Assembly (NCBI RefSeq): GCF_019139675.1
Contig: NZ_CP077077.1
Span: 5,084,001-5,148,000, forward strand
Source: Pseudomonas maumuensis
Lineage (GTDB): Bacteria; Pseudomonadota; Gammaproteobacteria; Pseudomonadales; Pseudomonadaceae
DNA: 64,000 bases
Direction: 5' to 3'
Below, piece by piece: positions 53,420-63,411 of this stretch. Positions within the stretch are counted from its first letter, which is position 1, and each line of letters opens with the position of its first letter. The notes below the pieces were generated by a model that was not told where the DNA came from, did not search any database, and saw only the letters and a program-made list of their open reading frames with translations. Position numbers and translations under genes: made by a program.

Positions 53420-54671
53420 GCGATAGCAGCAAGTGCAGTACCCCTGCCAGCAACAGTGCCGGCAGGGTCGCCCCCAGCTCCGGCGCCTGGCTGGCCATCA
53501 GGTGATAGGCCGCCACTCCCGCGCCCCAGGCCAGCAGCGCCTGCCAGTGCAAACCCTCGACCAGCGCCGGCAGGCGACGGCGGCGAATCACGAAGTGATC
53601 CACCAGCACCACGCCGAACAGCGGCGCGAACACCGAGCCGATCAGCAACAGGAAGTTCTGGTACTGGGCCAGCGGCGCCAGCAAGGCTATCAGCGTGCAT
53701 AGCACGCCGATAGCCAGGGCCAGGTGCTCGACCTTCATTTTCACCAGCAGGCCGGTGGACACCGCCGCCGAGTGGATGTCGGCAAAGGCGTTTTCCGTCT
53801 CGTCCAGCAGGATCAGCAACAGCGGGATCCCCAGCCCGGCGCCGGCCAGCGCCAACAGCAGGGCATTCACCTCGCCGCTTGGCGCGAATGCTAGGGTGTA
53901 GGCCACGCCCAGGCTCATCAGCCAGGCATTGCCGATGAAGAAGCCCAGCGCGGTACCGCCGAACACCCGGCTGGCGCGCTGGCCAAAGCGTGAATAGTCG
54001 GCGATCAGCGGCAACCACGACAGCGGCATGGCGATCACGATGTCGAAACCCAGGGGCAGGGACAGCGAACCATCCCCTGGGCGCTGCCACAGAGCGGCCA
54101 GGTCGGCCTTGGCGAACAGGTTCCAGGTCAACCAGGCGCAGGCGCCCAGCAGCAGCCAGATGCCCCATTTGCGCAAGACCTTGCGCACGAAAGCCAGTGG
54201 CCCGCTGACCGCCAGCAGAGTGGCCAGGGCGCCAAAAGCCAGGGTCCACAGCAACGGGCTGCTCCAGCCGCTACCCTCGCCGAACGCACGTGTACCCAGC
54301 AGGCTGGCGGCATCACGCATGACGATGATCTCGAACGAACCCCAGCCCACCAATTGCAGCAGGTTGAGCAAGGCCGGCAGGCGCGCGCCGTGACTGCCGA
54401 GCGTGAGACGCAGGGTCGCCATGGCCGACAGCCCGGTATCGCTGCCGATCACCCCCACCGCCGCCAGCAGCAAAACCCCTACCGCCGTGCCCAGGGTGAT
54501 CGCCAGGATCGAACCGGCCAGGCCAAGGCCCGGCGCCAGCAGGCCACCGACCTGCAGGACCATCAGGCCGATGCCGAGGGAAAACCACAGCGAGAACAGA
54601 TCACGGGCGCCGAACTGGCGATGGTGGGCGGGGACCGGGTGGTCGGGGGAGAAGTGGCTGGGGGTGGTCAT
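53388..54671 (-). CDS. cytX: Putative hydroxymethylpyrimidine transporter CytX
   Basis: 427 residues from ATG 54671 (MTTPSHFSPDHPVPAHHRQ); a longer open frame upstream reads through the REP element and is rejected. Twelve or so membrane segments with nucleobase:cation symporter-1 features (LFSLWFSLGIGLMVLQVGG; PLSWLPLIADYSRFGQRASR; VFAPLFGVVLVDHF). The thiamine-linked CytX subgroup lies beside thiC, which supports uptake of the HMP pyrimidine. Its last 32 bp overlap the convergent lipoprotein gene. Confidence 0.85.
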   Translation of the reverse strand: MTTPSHFSPDHPVPAHHRQFGARDLFSLWFSLGIGLMVLQVGGLLAPGLGLAGSILAITLGTAVGVLLLAAVGVIGSDTGLSAMATLRLTLGSHGARLPALLNLLQLVGWGSFEIIVMRDAASLLGTRAFGEGSGWSSPLLWTLAFGALATLLAVSGPLAFVRKVLRKWGIWLLLGACAWLTWNLFAKADLAALWQRPGDGSLSLPLGFDIVIAMPLSWLPLIADYSRFGQRASRVFGGTALGFFIGNAWLMSLGVAYTLAFAPSGEVNALLLALAGAGLGIPLLLILLDETENAFADIHSAAVSTGLLVKMKVEHLALAIGVLCTLIALLAPLAQYQNFLLLIGSVFAPLFGVVLVDHFVIRRRRLPALVEGLHWQALLAWGAGVAAYHLMASQAPELGATLPALLLAGVLHLLLSLSRGRETARA

Positions 54672-54706
54672 GCTCGGGCGCTCGACGGAAGAATTGGGGT
54701 GAACCC

Positions 54707-54773
54707 ATCGCTGGCAAGCCAGCTCCCACTGGGGCCGCATCGCAGTCTCTGTGGGAGCTGGCTTGCCAGCGAT
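54707..54773. repeat. Inverted pair of REP sequences with perfect 23-bp arms
   Basis: ATCGCTGGCAAGCCAGCTCC (arm 54707-54729) is repeated as its exact reverse complement at 54751-54773, with a 21-bp spacer. This is the GCTGGC class of REP in this window. It lies between thiC and cytX and may change how much of the thiC transcript reaches cytX. Confidence 0.92.
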
Positions 54774-54807
54774 GCGGTGCGCATCGCGCACCGCCTGGGC
54801 CTGGTAC

Positions 54808-56947
<2,140 letters not shown>

Positions 56948-56956
56948 AACCTGCGC

Positions 56957-56986
56957 AGTCTAGACTGGAGTGGTCGACAAAGCCAA
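56957..56986 (-). promoter_or_regulatory. Sigma-70 promoter of the thiC leader
   Basis: On the minus strand -35 TTGGCT (56986-56981) and -10 TAGACT (56962-56957) with an 18-bp spacer, ending about 10 bp before the riboswitch. The start of transcription would fall near 56950. Confidence 0.55.
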
Positions 56987-56987
56987 G

Positions 56988-57110
56988 CGGGTAAAACCCT
57001 GGCGTGATAAATGGCGCAGGTGGCGGATTGTTGATGGCGGCGCACGGCACTACACTGGCGTGCTCGATACCCGACAGTACAGTAAATACATCTTGATCAA
57101 GGATTGCCCT
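56988..57110 (+). other. Gap between the thiC promoter and tolC
   Basis: The 422-bp gap between the thiC and tolC start codons holds the thiC leader, the TPP riboswitch, its promoter and this remaining 123 bp. It presumably carries the tolC promoter, but no convincing -35/-10 pair was found. AAGGA lies before the tolC ATG. Confidence 0.4.
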
Positions 57111-58544
57111 ATGCTGCGCAAACTCTCACTGGCGATTGCCGTGTCTTGTGCGTCCAACGGAGTGGCCTGGGCAGTGGATACGCCCACGACGGTGAAGACC
57201 GACCTGGTCAGCGTCTACCAGGAAGCGGTGGACAACAATGCCGACCTGGCCGCCGCCCGCGCCGACTACGGTGCCCGCCGCGAGGTGGTGCCCCAGGCCC
57301 GCGCCGGCTTGCTGCCCAATCTTTCGGCAGGCGCCGAGATGATGAATACCCGCACCAAGCTCGACGAACCGTCGGTCACCTCCAACCGCAGCGGCAATGC
57401 CTGGAGCGCCACCCTGGCGCAGCCAATCTTCCGCGCCGACCGCTGGTTCCAGTTGCAGGCTGCCGAGGCGGTCAACGAGCAGGCCGCGCTGGAATTGTCG
57501 GCCACCGAGCAGAACCTGATCCTGCAAAGCGCCGAGAACTACTTCGCGGTGCTGCGCGCCCAGGACAACCTGGCCTCGACCAAGGCTGAGGAGTCGGCCT
57601 TCAAGCGCCAGCTCGACCAGTCCAACGAACGCTTCGATGTCGGCCTTTCGGACAAGACCGACGTGCTCCAGTCCCAGGCCAGCTACGACACCGCCCGGGC
57701 CAACCGGATCATCGCCGAACGTCAGGTGCAGGATGCCTTCGAGGCACTGATCACCCTGACCAACCGCCAGTACAGCGCCATCCAGGGCGTGGTCCACACC
57801 CTGCCGGTACAAGTGCCGACGCCCAACGACGCCAAGGCCTGGGTCGAGACCGCCGGGCGGCAGAACCTCAACCTGCTGGCCACCAACCACGCCGTGGCAG
57901 CGGCCGAGGAGACCGTACGCCAGCGCAAGGCCGGCCATGCACCAACACTGGATGCCGTGGCCAAGTACCAGAAGGGCGATAACGACAACCTCGGATTCAC
58001 CAACCCTTCGCAGAACGGCGTGCGCTACGGCGGTGACGTGGAGCAGACCAGCGTCGGCCTGCAGCTGAACATTCCGATCTACAGCGGCGGGTTGACCAGC
58101 TCCCAGGTGCGCGAGGCCTATGCGCGCCTGACCCAGAGCGAGCAGCAGCGCGAAAGCCTGCGCCGTCAGGTGGTAGAGAACACCCGTAACCTGCACCGCG
58201 CGGTGAACACCGACGTGGAACAGGTACAGGCGCGCAAGCAGTCGATCATCTCCAACCAGAGCGCCCTGGAAGCCACCGAGATCGGCTACCAGGTCGGCAC
58301 CCGCAACATCGTCGACGTGCTCGACGCGCAGCGCCAGCTGTACACCTCGGTGCGCGACTACAACAACAGCCGCTACGACTACATACTCGACAACCTGCGC
58401 CTCAAGCAGGCGGCCGGCACCCTGAGCCCGCAGGACCTGCAGGACCTGGGGCGGTACTTGAAGGCCGACTACAACCCGGACAAGGATTTCCTGCCGCCGG
58501 ACCTGGCGGCTGCGGCGGCGAAGAACTTCGAACGCAGGCCGTGA
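57111..58544 (+). CDS. tolC: TolC family outer-membrane channel protein
   Basis: 477 residues from ATG 57111 (MLRKLSLAIAVSCASNGVAWA, a signal peptide with cleavage after residue 21). The mature protein has the two-repeat outer-membrane efflux structure: SVYQEAVDNNADLAAARADYG and LNIPIYSGGLTSSQVREAY, long coiled helices, ending with EIGYQVGTRNIVDVLDAQRQ. It forms the outer-membrane tunnel for type I secretion and multidrug efflux. No inner-membrane partner gene is adjacent. Followed by a hairpin terminator. Confidence 0.96.
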   Translation: MLRKLSLAIAVSCASNGVAWAVDTPTTVKTDLVSVYQEAVDNNADLAAARADYGARREVVPQARAGLLPNLSAGAEMMNTRTKLDEPSVTSNRSGNAWSATLAQPIFRADRWFQLQAAEAVNEQAALELSATEQNLILQSAENYFAVLRAQDNLASTKAEESAFKRQLDQSNERFDVGLSDKTDVLQSQASYDTARANRIIAERQVQDAFEALITLTNRQYSAIQGVVHTLPVQVPTPNDAKAWVETAGRQNLNLLATNHAVAAAEETVRQRKAGHAPTLDAVAKYQKGDNDNLGFTNPSQNGVRYGGDVEQTSVGLQLNIPIYSGGLTSSQVREAYARLTQSEQQRESLRRQVVENTRNLHRAVNTDVEQVQARKQSIISNQSALEATEIGYQVGTRNIVDVLDAQRQLYTSVRDYNNSRYDYILDNLRLKQAAGTLSPQDLQDLGRYLKADYNPDKDFLPPDLAAAAAKNFERRP

Positions 58545-58547
58545 CAG

Positions 58548-58564
58548 GGGGCGCTAAGCGCCCC
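58548..58564 (+). terminator. Hairpin after tolC
   Basis: GGGGCGC-TAA-GCGCCCC begins 4 bp past the tolC stop codon. No T-tract follows, and the REP pair starts immediately after. Confidence 0.55.
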
Positions 58565-58632
58565 ATCGCTGGCAAGCCAGTTCCCACATGAACAGCGTCG
58601 CTTTCTGTGGGCGTTGGTTTGCCAGAGATGGG
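58565..58632. repeat. Inverted pair of REP sequences
   Basis: ATCGCTGGCAAGCCAGTTCC (from 58565) faces a diverged partner TGTGGGCGTTGGTTTGCCAG (from 58606). GCTGGC class; the second arm has several changes. Confidence 0.75.
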
Positions 58633-58642
58633 GCCGTGAAAT

Positions 58643-59920
58643 TCAGGGCCGCTTCCACAGGCGCGCCAACCCATCGAGCAACCGCTGCAACGCCCCCTGG
58701 TTGGCCTGCATCACCGCCCTGCCCGCCTCGCCCATGCGCCGCGCATCCTGCGGCAGCTCGACCAAGCGGCGTACCGCCGCGACCAGGCCCTCGGCATCGT
58801 CCACCTGCTGCAACGCCCCCGCCTCGCGCAGCATCGCGCTGATCTCGAGGAAGTTGAACACATGCGGCCCCATCAGCACCGGCAGCGCCAGCGCCGCCGG
58901 CTCCAACGGGTTGTGCCCGCCCGTGGCGACCAGGCTGCCGCCGACGAAGGCGATATCGGCCAGGGCGTACAGGAACAGCAGTTCGCCCATGGTGTCGCCC
59001 AGCAGTACCTGGGCCCGCGCCGTCACGACATCGCCCGTCGAACGACGCACCGTGGAGAACTGGCCGGCGCACAGTTCATGTACCGTCGCGAAACGCTCGG
59101 GATGGCGCGGCACCAGCACCAACAGTGCATCGCTGTGTACGTTCAGCAGTTGCCGGTGGGCTTCGAGGATCAACCCATCCTCGCCATCGTGGGTACTGGC
59201 GGCGATCCAGATCGGGCGCTGGCTGGCCCCCCACTGCTCGCGCAACTGTCGGGCGCGAAGCATCAACTGGTCGTCGACCTTCAGGTCGAACTTGATCGAA
59301 CCGGTCACCTGCACGCATTCCTGGCGCGCACCGAGCACACGAAAACGCTCGGCCTCGGTTGCGGTCTGTACCGCGATCAGACTCATTTCCTCGAGCATCG
59401 GCCGGGTCAGGCCGGCGAAGCGCGCATAGCCTCGGGCCGAGCGTTCGGACAGCCGCGCATTGGCCAACGCCACCGGAATGCCGCGCCTGGCGCACTGATG
59501 GATATGGTTAGGCCACAGTTCGGTTTCCATGATGATGCCCAGGCGCGGGCGCACATGGTCGAGAAAACGCCCCGCCGCCCATGGCAGGTCGTACGGCAGG
59601 TAGCAGTGCTGCACCCGTGGCTCGCCATCGAACATCGCACGGATGCGCTCGGAGCCGGTCGGGGTCATGCAGGTCAGCGTAATCGGCAGGTCCGGATACT
59701 GCTTGAGCAGCGCCCGGACCAATGGCGCGGCGGCGATGCTCTCGCCCACCGAGACCGCATGCACCCAGATGCCGCCCTGGCGCATGGGCGGCAAGCCACA
59801 AGCGAAGCGCTCGGCGATCCGCGCACGGTAGGCTGGCGCCTTGCGCCCGCGCAGGAACAGGCGCAGCGCGACCAGCGGCAGGCCCAGATGGAAAAGCAGG
59901 GTATAGAGGGTTCTGTTCAT
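58643..59920 (-). CDS. waaA: 3-deoxy-D-manno-octulosonic acid transferase WaaA
   Basis: 425 residues from ATG 59920 (MNRTLYTLLFHLGLPLV). WaaA adds Kdo residues to lipid IVA in lipopolysaccharide core synthesis at the inner-membrane face. An N-terminal membrane anchor precedes the GT-B fold: IWVHAVSVGESIAAAPLV, METELWPNHIHQCARRG, GSLVATGGHNPLEPAALALP. The gene is convergent with tolC, and the lysR gene lies upstream on the same strand. Confidence 0.96.
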   Translation of the reverse strand: MNRTLYTLLFHLGLPLVALRLFLRGRKAPAYRARIAERFACGLPPMRQGGIWVHAVSVGESIAAAPLVRALLKQYPDLPITLTCMTPTGSERIRAMFDGEPRVQHCYLPYDLPWAAGRFLDHVRPRLGIIMETELWPNHIHQCARRGIPVALANARLSERSARGYARFAGLTRPMLEEMSLIAVQTATEAERFRVLGARQECVQVTGSIKFDLKVDDQLMLRARQLREQWGASQRPIWIAASTHDGEDGLILEAHRQLLNVHSDALLVLVPRHPERFATVHELCAGQFSTVRRSTGDVVTARAQVLLGDTMGELLFLYALADIAFVGGSLVATGGHNPLEPAALALPVLMGPHVFNFLEISAMLREAGALQQVDDAEGLVAAVRRLVELPQDARRMGEAGRAVMQANQGALQRLLDGLARLWKRP

Positions 59921-59958
59921 GGCGGCGGAGTTTACTAGGAACTGGATGAAAAGGCCTG

Positions 59959-60852
59959 TCAGCCAATCGCTCGCAGGTGCATTGCGAAGCGCTCGGCCAG
60001 CCACTGCGCCGCAGGGCCTAAGGGCTCGTCGCGGCGCCAGGCCAGTTCCGCCACCAGTGCCGGCGGGCGCCACTCGCTGTCCAGCTCGACCATCTGCGTC
60101 TGGTAGGTGGGGTACTGCACTACATGCCGCGGCAGCCAGGCCCAGCCCAGGCCGCGCATCAACAACTCGGCCATGGCGTAGAAACTGTCGGCGCGCCAGA
60201 CCTGCGGGCTGATCGCCTCACCGCCCGGGTAGCCGCTCTGCTGCGGAGTGATCAACAACTGGCGGTGGCGGGCCAGTTGCTGGCGGCTGACCTTGGCCAG
60301 GTGTGCCAGCGGATGATCGATGGCACACACCGTGACCATCTCGACACTGCCCAGGGCGCGCCGCTCCAACGAGGCCGGGATGCTTTCGTGGTGGAAGAAC
60401 AAGCCCAGGTCGGCGCGCCGCTCCACCAGCTTGCGCGCCACATCGCCTTGGGCACCGCTGGCCAGTTGCACTTCCAGGTAAGGGTAGCGCGCCGCCAACT
60501 CGTCGAGGCTGTCGATCACCGGCTGGTAGGGCATGGCTTCGTCCTGGGCCACTCGCAGCAGCGCCTCCTGGCCACGCATCAATGCGAGTGCCCGACCGTC
60601 CAGACGCTCGCACTGGCGCAACAGCTCGCGGGCGTCCTCCAGCAGCGCGGCGCCGCTTTCGGTCAGGCGCGGCTGGCGCCCGCTGCTGCGCTCGAACAGC
60701 ATCACGCCCAGGTCCGCCTCGAGCAGAGCGATGGCGTTGCTCACCGCCGACTGCGCCTTGTGCTGCTCACGCGCCACGGCGGAAAACGAACGCAGCTCCG
60801 CTGCCCGCACGAACAGGCGTAGTTGTTCCAGGTTCCAGTGCTCGGTCATCAT
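59959..60852 (-). CDS. LysR family transcriptional regulator
   Basis: 297 residues; the start is ATG 60852 or the next ATG at 60849 (MMTEHWNLEQLRLF). The N-terminal winged helix-turn-helix (LRSFSAVAREQHKAQSAVSN) is followed by a LysR substrate-binding domain (about 90-295). An upstream in-frame extension is rejected because it would cover the divergent emrE gene. A perfect dyad lies directly upstream, and the divergent neighbour encodes an EmrE-type efflux pump, so it likely regulates that gene. The ligand is unknown. Confidence 0.93.
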   Translation of the reverse strand: MMTEHWNLEQLRLFVRAAELRSFSAVAREQHKAQSAVSNAIALLEADLGVMLFERSSGRQPRLTESGAALLEDARELLRQCERLDGRALALMRGQEALLRVAQDEAMPYQPVIDSLDELAARYPYLEVQLASGAQGDVARKLVERRADLGLFFHHESIPASLERRALGSVEMVTVCAIDHPLAHLAKVSRQQLARHRQLLITPQQSGYPGGEAISPQVWRADSFYAMAELLMRGLGWAWLPRHVVQYPTYQTQMVELDSEWRPPALVAELAWRRDEPLGPAAQWLAERFAMHLRAIG

Positions 60853-60855
60853 CAA

Positions 60856-60876
60856 CCTATCTCCATAGCAGATAGG
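60856..60876. promoter_or_regulatory. Operator-like dyad between lysR and emrE
   Basis: CCTATCT-CCATAGC-AGATAGG, a perfect 7-7-7 inverted repeat containing the LysR-type T-N11-A pattern (T60860, A60872). It lies 4 bp upstream of the lysR start and about 50 bp before the expected emrE transcription start. This matches the usual LysR recognition-site layout. Confidence 0.8.
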
Positions 60877-60883
60877 TAATGAC

Positions 60884-60911
60884 TTTACCGCATTCGGAGA
60901 TCCTCTAGAAT
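60884..60911 (+). promoter_or_regulatory. Promoter of emrE
   Basis: -35 TTTACC (60884-60889) and -10 TAGAAT (60906-60911) with a 16-bp spacer, just downstream of the LysR dyad and 29 bp before the emrE start codon. Confidence 0.5.
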
Positions 60912-60939
60912 GCCCATCCAGTACCGGAGGACCCGCACC

Positions 60940-61272
60940 ATGAACGCCTATACCTATCTCGCCATCGCCATCTGCGCCGAAGTCATCGCCACTGCTTCCA
61001 TGAAAGCGGTCAAAGGCCTGAGTACGCCTCTGCCGCTGCTGCTGATGGTGTGCGGCTATGGCGTGGCGTTCTGGATGCTCACCCTGGTGGTACGCAGCAT
61101 TCCGGTGGGGATCGCCTATGCGATCTGGTCGGGGCTGGGGATCGTCCTGATCAGCGTCGCGGCGCTGGTGATCTATGGGCAGAAGCTGGATGTGCCGGCG
61201 ATGGTGGGTATGGCCATGATCGTCGGCGGGGTGGTAGTGATCCAGGTGTTTTCCAATACCGCAGGGCACTGA
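60940..61272 (+). CDS. emrE: EmrE-type small multidrug resistance efflux protein
   Basis: 110 residues from ATG 60940 after CCGGAGG. Four membrane helices. The essential Glu14 sits in ICAEVIATASMK, Trp63 and the GXG in AIWSGLGIVLIS. The dimer exchanges protons for quaternary ammonium compounds and aromatic cations. Same order (waaA, lysR, emrE, FAD oxidoreductase) as in P. aeruginosa by my recall. Confidence 0.95.
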   Translation: MNAYTYLAIAICAEVIATASMKAVKGLSTPLPLLLMVCGYGVAFWMLTLVVRSIPVGIAYAIWSGLGIVLISVAALVIYGQKLDVPAMVGMAMIVGGVVVIQVFSNTAGH

Positions 61273-61285
61273 GCCTGAGCCCATG

Positions 61286-61328
61286 GGGCCGCTGCGCGGC
61301 CCTGTCGCCGGCAAGCCGGCTCCCACAG
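61286..61328. repeat. Hairpin plus single REP sequence
   Basis: GGGCCGC-TGC-GCGGCCC (61286-61302), then one REP of the GCCGGC class, GTCGCCGGCAAGCCGGCTCC (61304-61323) plus CACAG. It lies 13 bp after emrE and may end its transcript. Confidence 0.8.
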
Positions 61329-61389
61329 GGGTCAGCACGACGCCACAGCCTGTATACTGCGCACCTGTCCCAGTTTTCGAGGTGCCCGC

Positions 61390-62565
61390 ATGCCATCTGC
61401 CATTACCACTGACGTGCTGATCGTCGGCGCCGGGGTCGCAGGCCTCTGGCTCAATGCCCGGCTGCGCCGCCTGGGCTACTCGACGGTACTGGTGGAACGC
61501 GCCAGCCTCGGTGGCGAGCAGACCATCAAGTCGCAAGGCATCATCCACGGAGGCACCAAGTACGCCCTGCACGGGGCGCTGACCGGCGCCTCCGAAGCCA
61601 TCGCCGACATGCCGCGGCGCTGGCGCGAAGCGCTGGCCGGCAACGGCGAGCTGGACCTGAGCGGCACCCGCCTGCTGTCCGAGGCCCATTACCTCTGGTC
61701 CCCCGGCACCCTGGCCGGCAACCTCACCAGCTTCTTCGCCAGCAAGGCCGTGCGCGGTCGAGTCGACCAGGTCAAGGGCGAGCAACTGCCGCCGGCCCTG
61801 CAGGACCGCGCCTTCAAGGGCAAGGTCTACCGCCTGGCCGAACTGGTCATCGACGTACCCAGCCTGCTGGCCAACCTCGCGCAGCTCGCGGGTGACAGCC
61901 TGCTGGCCGGCGAGCGTATCGAACCGCTGCGCGACGGCGAAGATCTGGCAGGCCTGGTGGTCGATGGCCGCGAGATCCGCGCCCAGCGCATCGTCCTCAG
62001 CGCCGGTGGCGGCACCGCAGACCTGCTGCACGCCCTGGGGCTGAACCAGCCGGCCATGCAGCGTCGCCCGCTGCACATGGTCCTGGCCAAGGGGCCCAAC
62101 CTCAAGCCCCTGTATGCCCACTGCCTGGGCGGTGGCCCCAAGCCGCGCATCACCGTGACCACCCACCCCGCCGCCGACGGCCAATGGGTGTGGTACCTGG
62201 GTGGCGATATCGCCGAAGCCGACGGCGTTGCCCGTGAGCCCGCTGCGCAGATCGCCGCGGCGCAGAAGGAGGTCGCCAGCCTGTTGCCTTGGGTCGATCA
62301 GAGCCTGGTGCGCTGGGCCACCCTGCGCGTCGATCGCGCCGAGCCCGCGCAATCGGGCCTGGTGCGCCCGGACAACGCTTTCCTTGCCGACCAGCAGCGC
62401 CTGCTGGTCGGTTGGCCGACCAAGCTGGCCCTGGCGCCGGACTTCGCCGATCGCGTGCTGGCCAGCTTCGAACGTGACGGTATCCGCCCGGCGAGCCAGC
62501 CGAACCTCACCGACCTCCCCCGCCCACCGCTGGCGCTGCCTGCCTGGGAGCAACTGCTGCCATGA
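61390..62565 (+). CDS. FAD-dependent oxidoreductase (DAO family)
   Basis: 391 residues, ATG at 61390 after GAGGTG. The N-terminal dinucleotide-binding motif is VLIVGAGVAGLWLNARLRRLG, and SLGGEQTIKSQGIIHGGTKYAL follows, as in glycerol-3-phosphate-dehydrogenase/D-amino-acid-oxidase-like flavoproteins. Substrate unknown. It overlaps the following aldo/keto reductase gene by 4 bp, so the two may act in one pathway. Confidence 0.88.
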   Translation: MPSAITTDVLIVGAGVAGLWLNARLRRLGYSTVLVERASLGGEQTIKSQGIIHGGTKYALHGALTGASEAIADMPRRWREALAGNGELDLSGTRLLSEAHYLWSPGTLAGNLTSFFASKAVRGRVDQVKGEQLPPALQDRAFKGKVYRLAELVIDVPSLLANLAQLAGDSLLAGERIEPLRDGEDLAGLVVDGREIRAQRIVLSAGGGTADLLHALGLNQPAMQRRPLHMVLAKGPNLKPLYAHCLGGGPKPRITVTTHPAADGQWVWYLGGDIAEADGVAREPAAQIAAAQKEVASLLPWVDQSLVRWATLRVDRAEPAQSGLVRPDNAFLADQQRLLVGWPTKLALAPDFADRVLASFERDGIRPASQPNLTDLPRPPLALPAWEQLLP

Positions 62566-63374
62566 GCCTGCCAACCCTGCACGATCACCACCGCCCCTTG
62601 GGCAGCACCGGCCTGCGGGTATCGCCACTGGGCCTGGGCACGGTCAAGCTGGGCCGCGACCAAGGCGTCAAATACCCCAACGGCTTCACCATCCCCGATG
62701 ACGAGGCCGCGCGCCTGTTGCTCGCGCAAGCCCGCGAGCTGGGCATCAACCTGATCGACACCGCCCCGGCCTATGGCCGCAGCGAGGAGCGCCTCGGCCC
62801 GTTGCTGCGCGGCCAACGCGAGCAATGGGTAATCGTCAGCAAGGTCGGGGAAGAGTTCGAGGATGGCCAGTCGCATTTCGATTTCAGCGCCGCCCATACC
62901 CGTCGCTCGGTCGAACGCAGCCTCAAGCGCCTGGAGACCGACCGCATCGAGCTAGTGCTGGTGCACTCCGATGGCAACGACCTGGCGATCCTCGAGCAGG
63001 AGGGGGTGTATGAAACCCTGGCCGCGCTCAAGCGCGAGGGCAAGATCCTCGGCTACGGTTTCTCCGGCAAGACCGCCGCAGGTGGCCTGAAGGCCCTGGA
63101 ACGGGGTGATTGCGCCATGGTCACCTACAACCTCAACGAGCAGGCGGAGCGGCCCGTGCTCGACTACGCTGCCGAACACGGCAAGGCCATCCTGGTGAAG
63201 AAAGCCCTGGCCAGCGGCCATATCTGCCTGGCTCCGGGTATCGATCCGGTGCAGGCCAGCTTCGAGTTGCTGTTTGCCCACCCCGGCGTATGCAGTGCCA
63301 TCGTCGGCACCATCAACCCAGTGCATCTGGCCCACAACGTGGCCACCGTCGCCCGCATCCTGGGTCGGCCCTGA
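62562..63374 (+). CDS. Aldo/keto reductase
   Basis: 270 residues. TIM-barrel aldo/keto reductase with GLRVSPLGLGTVKLG at the start, catalytic-region DTAPAYGRSEERLG (Asp and Tyr), the Lys in VIVSKVGE and VHSDGNDL in place of the usual histidine-containing strand. NADPH-dependent carbonyl reduction is expected; substrate unknown. Coupled to the FAD oxidoreductase by an ATGA overlap. Confidence 0.92.
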   Translation: MSLPTLHDHHRPLGSTGLRVSPLGLGTVKLGRDQGVKYPNGFTIPDDEAARLLLAQARELGINLIDTAPAYGRSEERLGPLLRGQREQWVIVSKVGEEFEDGQSHFDFSAAHTRRSVERSLKRLETDRIELVLVHSDGNDLAILEQEGVYETLAALKREGKILGYGFSGKTAAGGLKALERGDCAMVTYNLNEQAERPVLDYAAEHGKAILVKKALASGHICLAPGIDPVQASFELLFAHPGVCSAIVGTINPVHLAHNVATVARILGRP

Positions 63375-63411
63375 GCCGCCCGGGCGGGGGCCCAACGCAA
63401 GGAGGAGCCTC

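Noticed and set aside
53388..54791. Longer cytX start at 54791
   Set aside because: The extra 40 codons translate the REP element and lack homology; ATG 54671 begins the normal transporter N-terminus.
59959..62628. Extension of the LysR frame to about 890 codons
   Set aside because: The extra 590 codons cover emrE and the FAD oxidoreductase in antisense; the helix-turn-helix begins a few residues after ATG 60852, so the regulator starts there.
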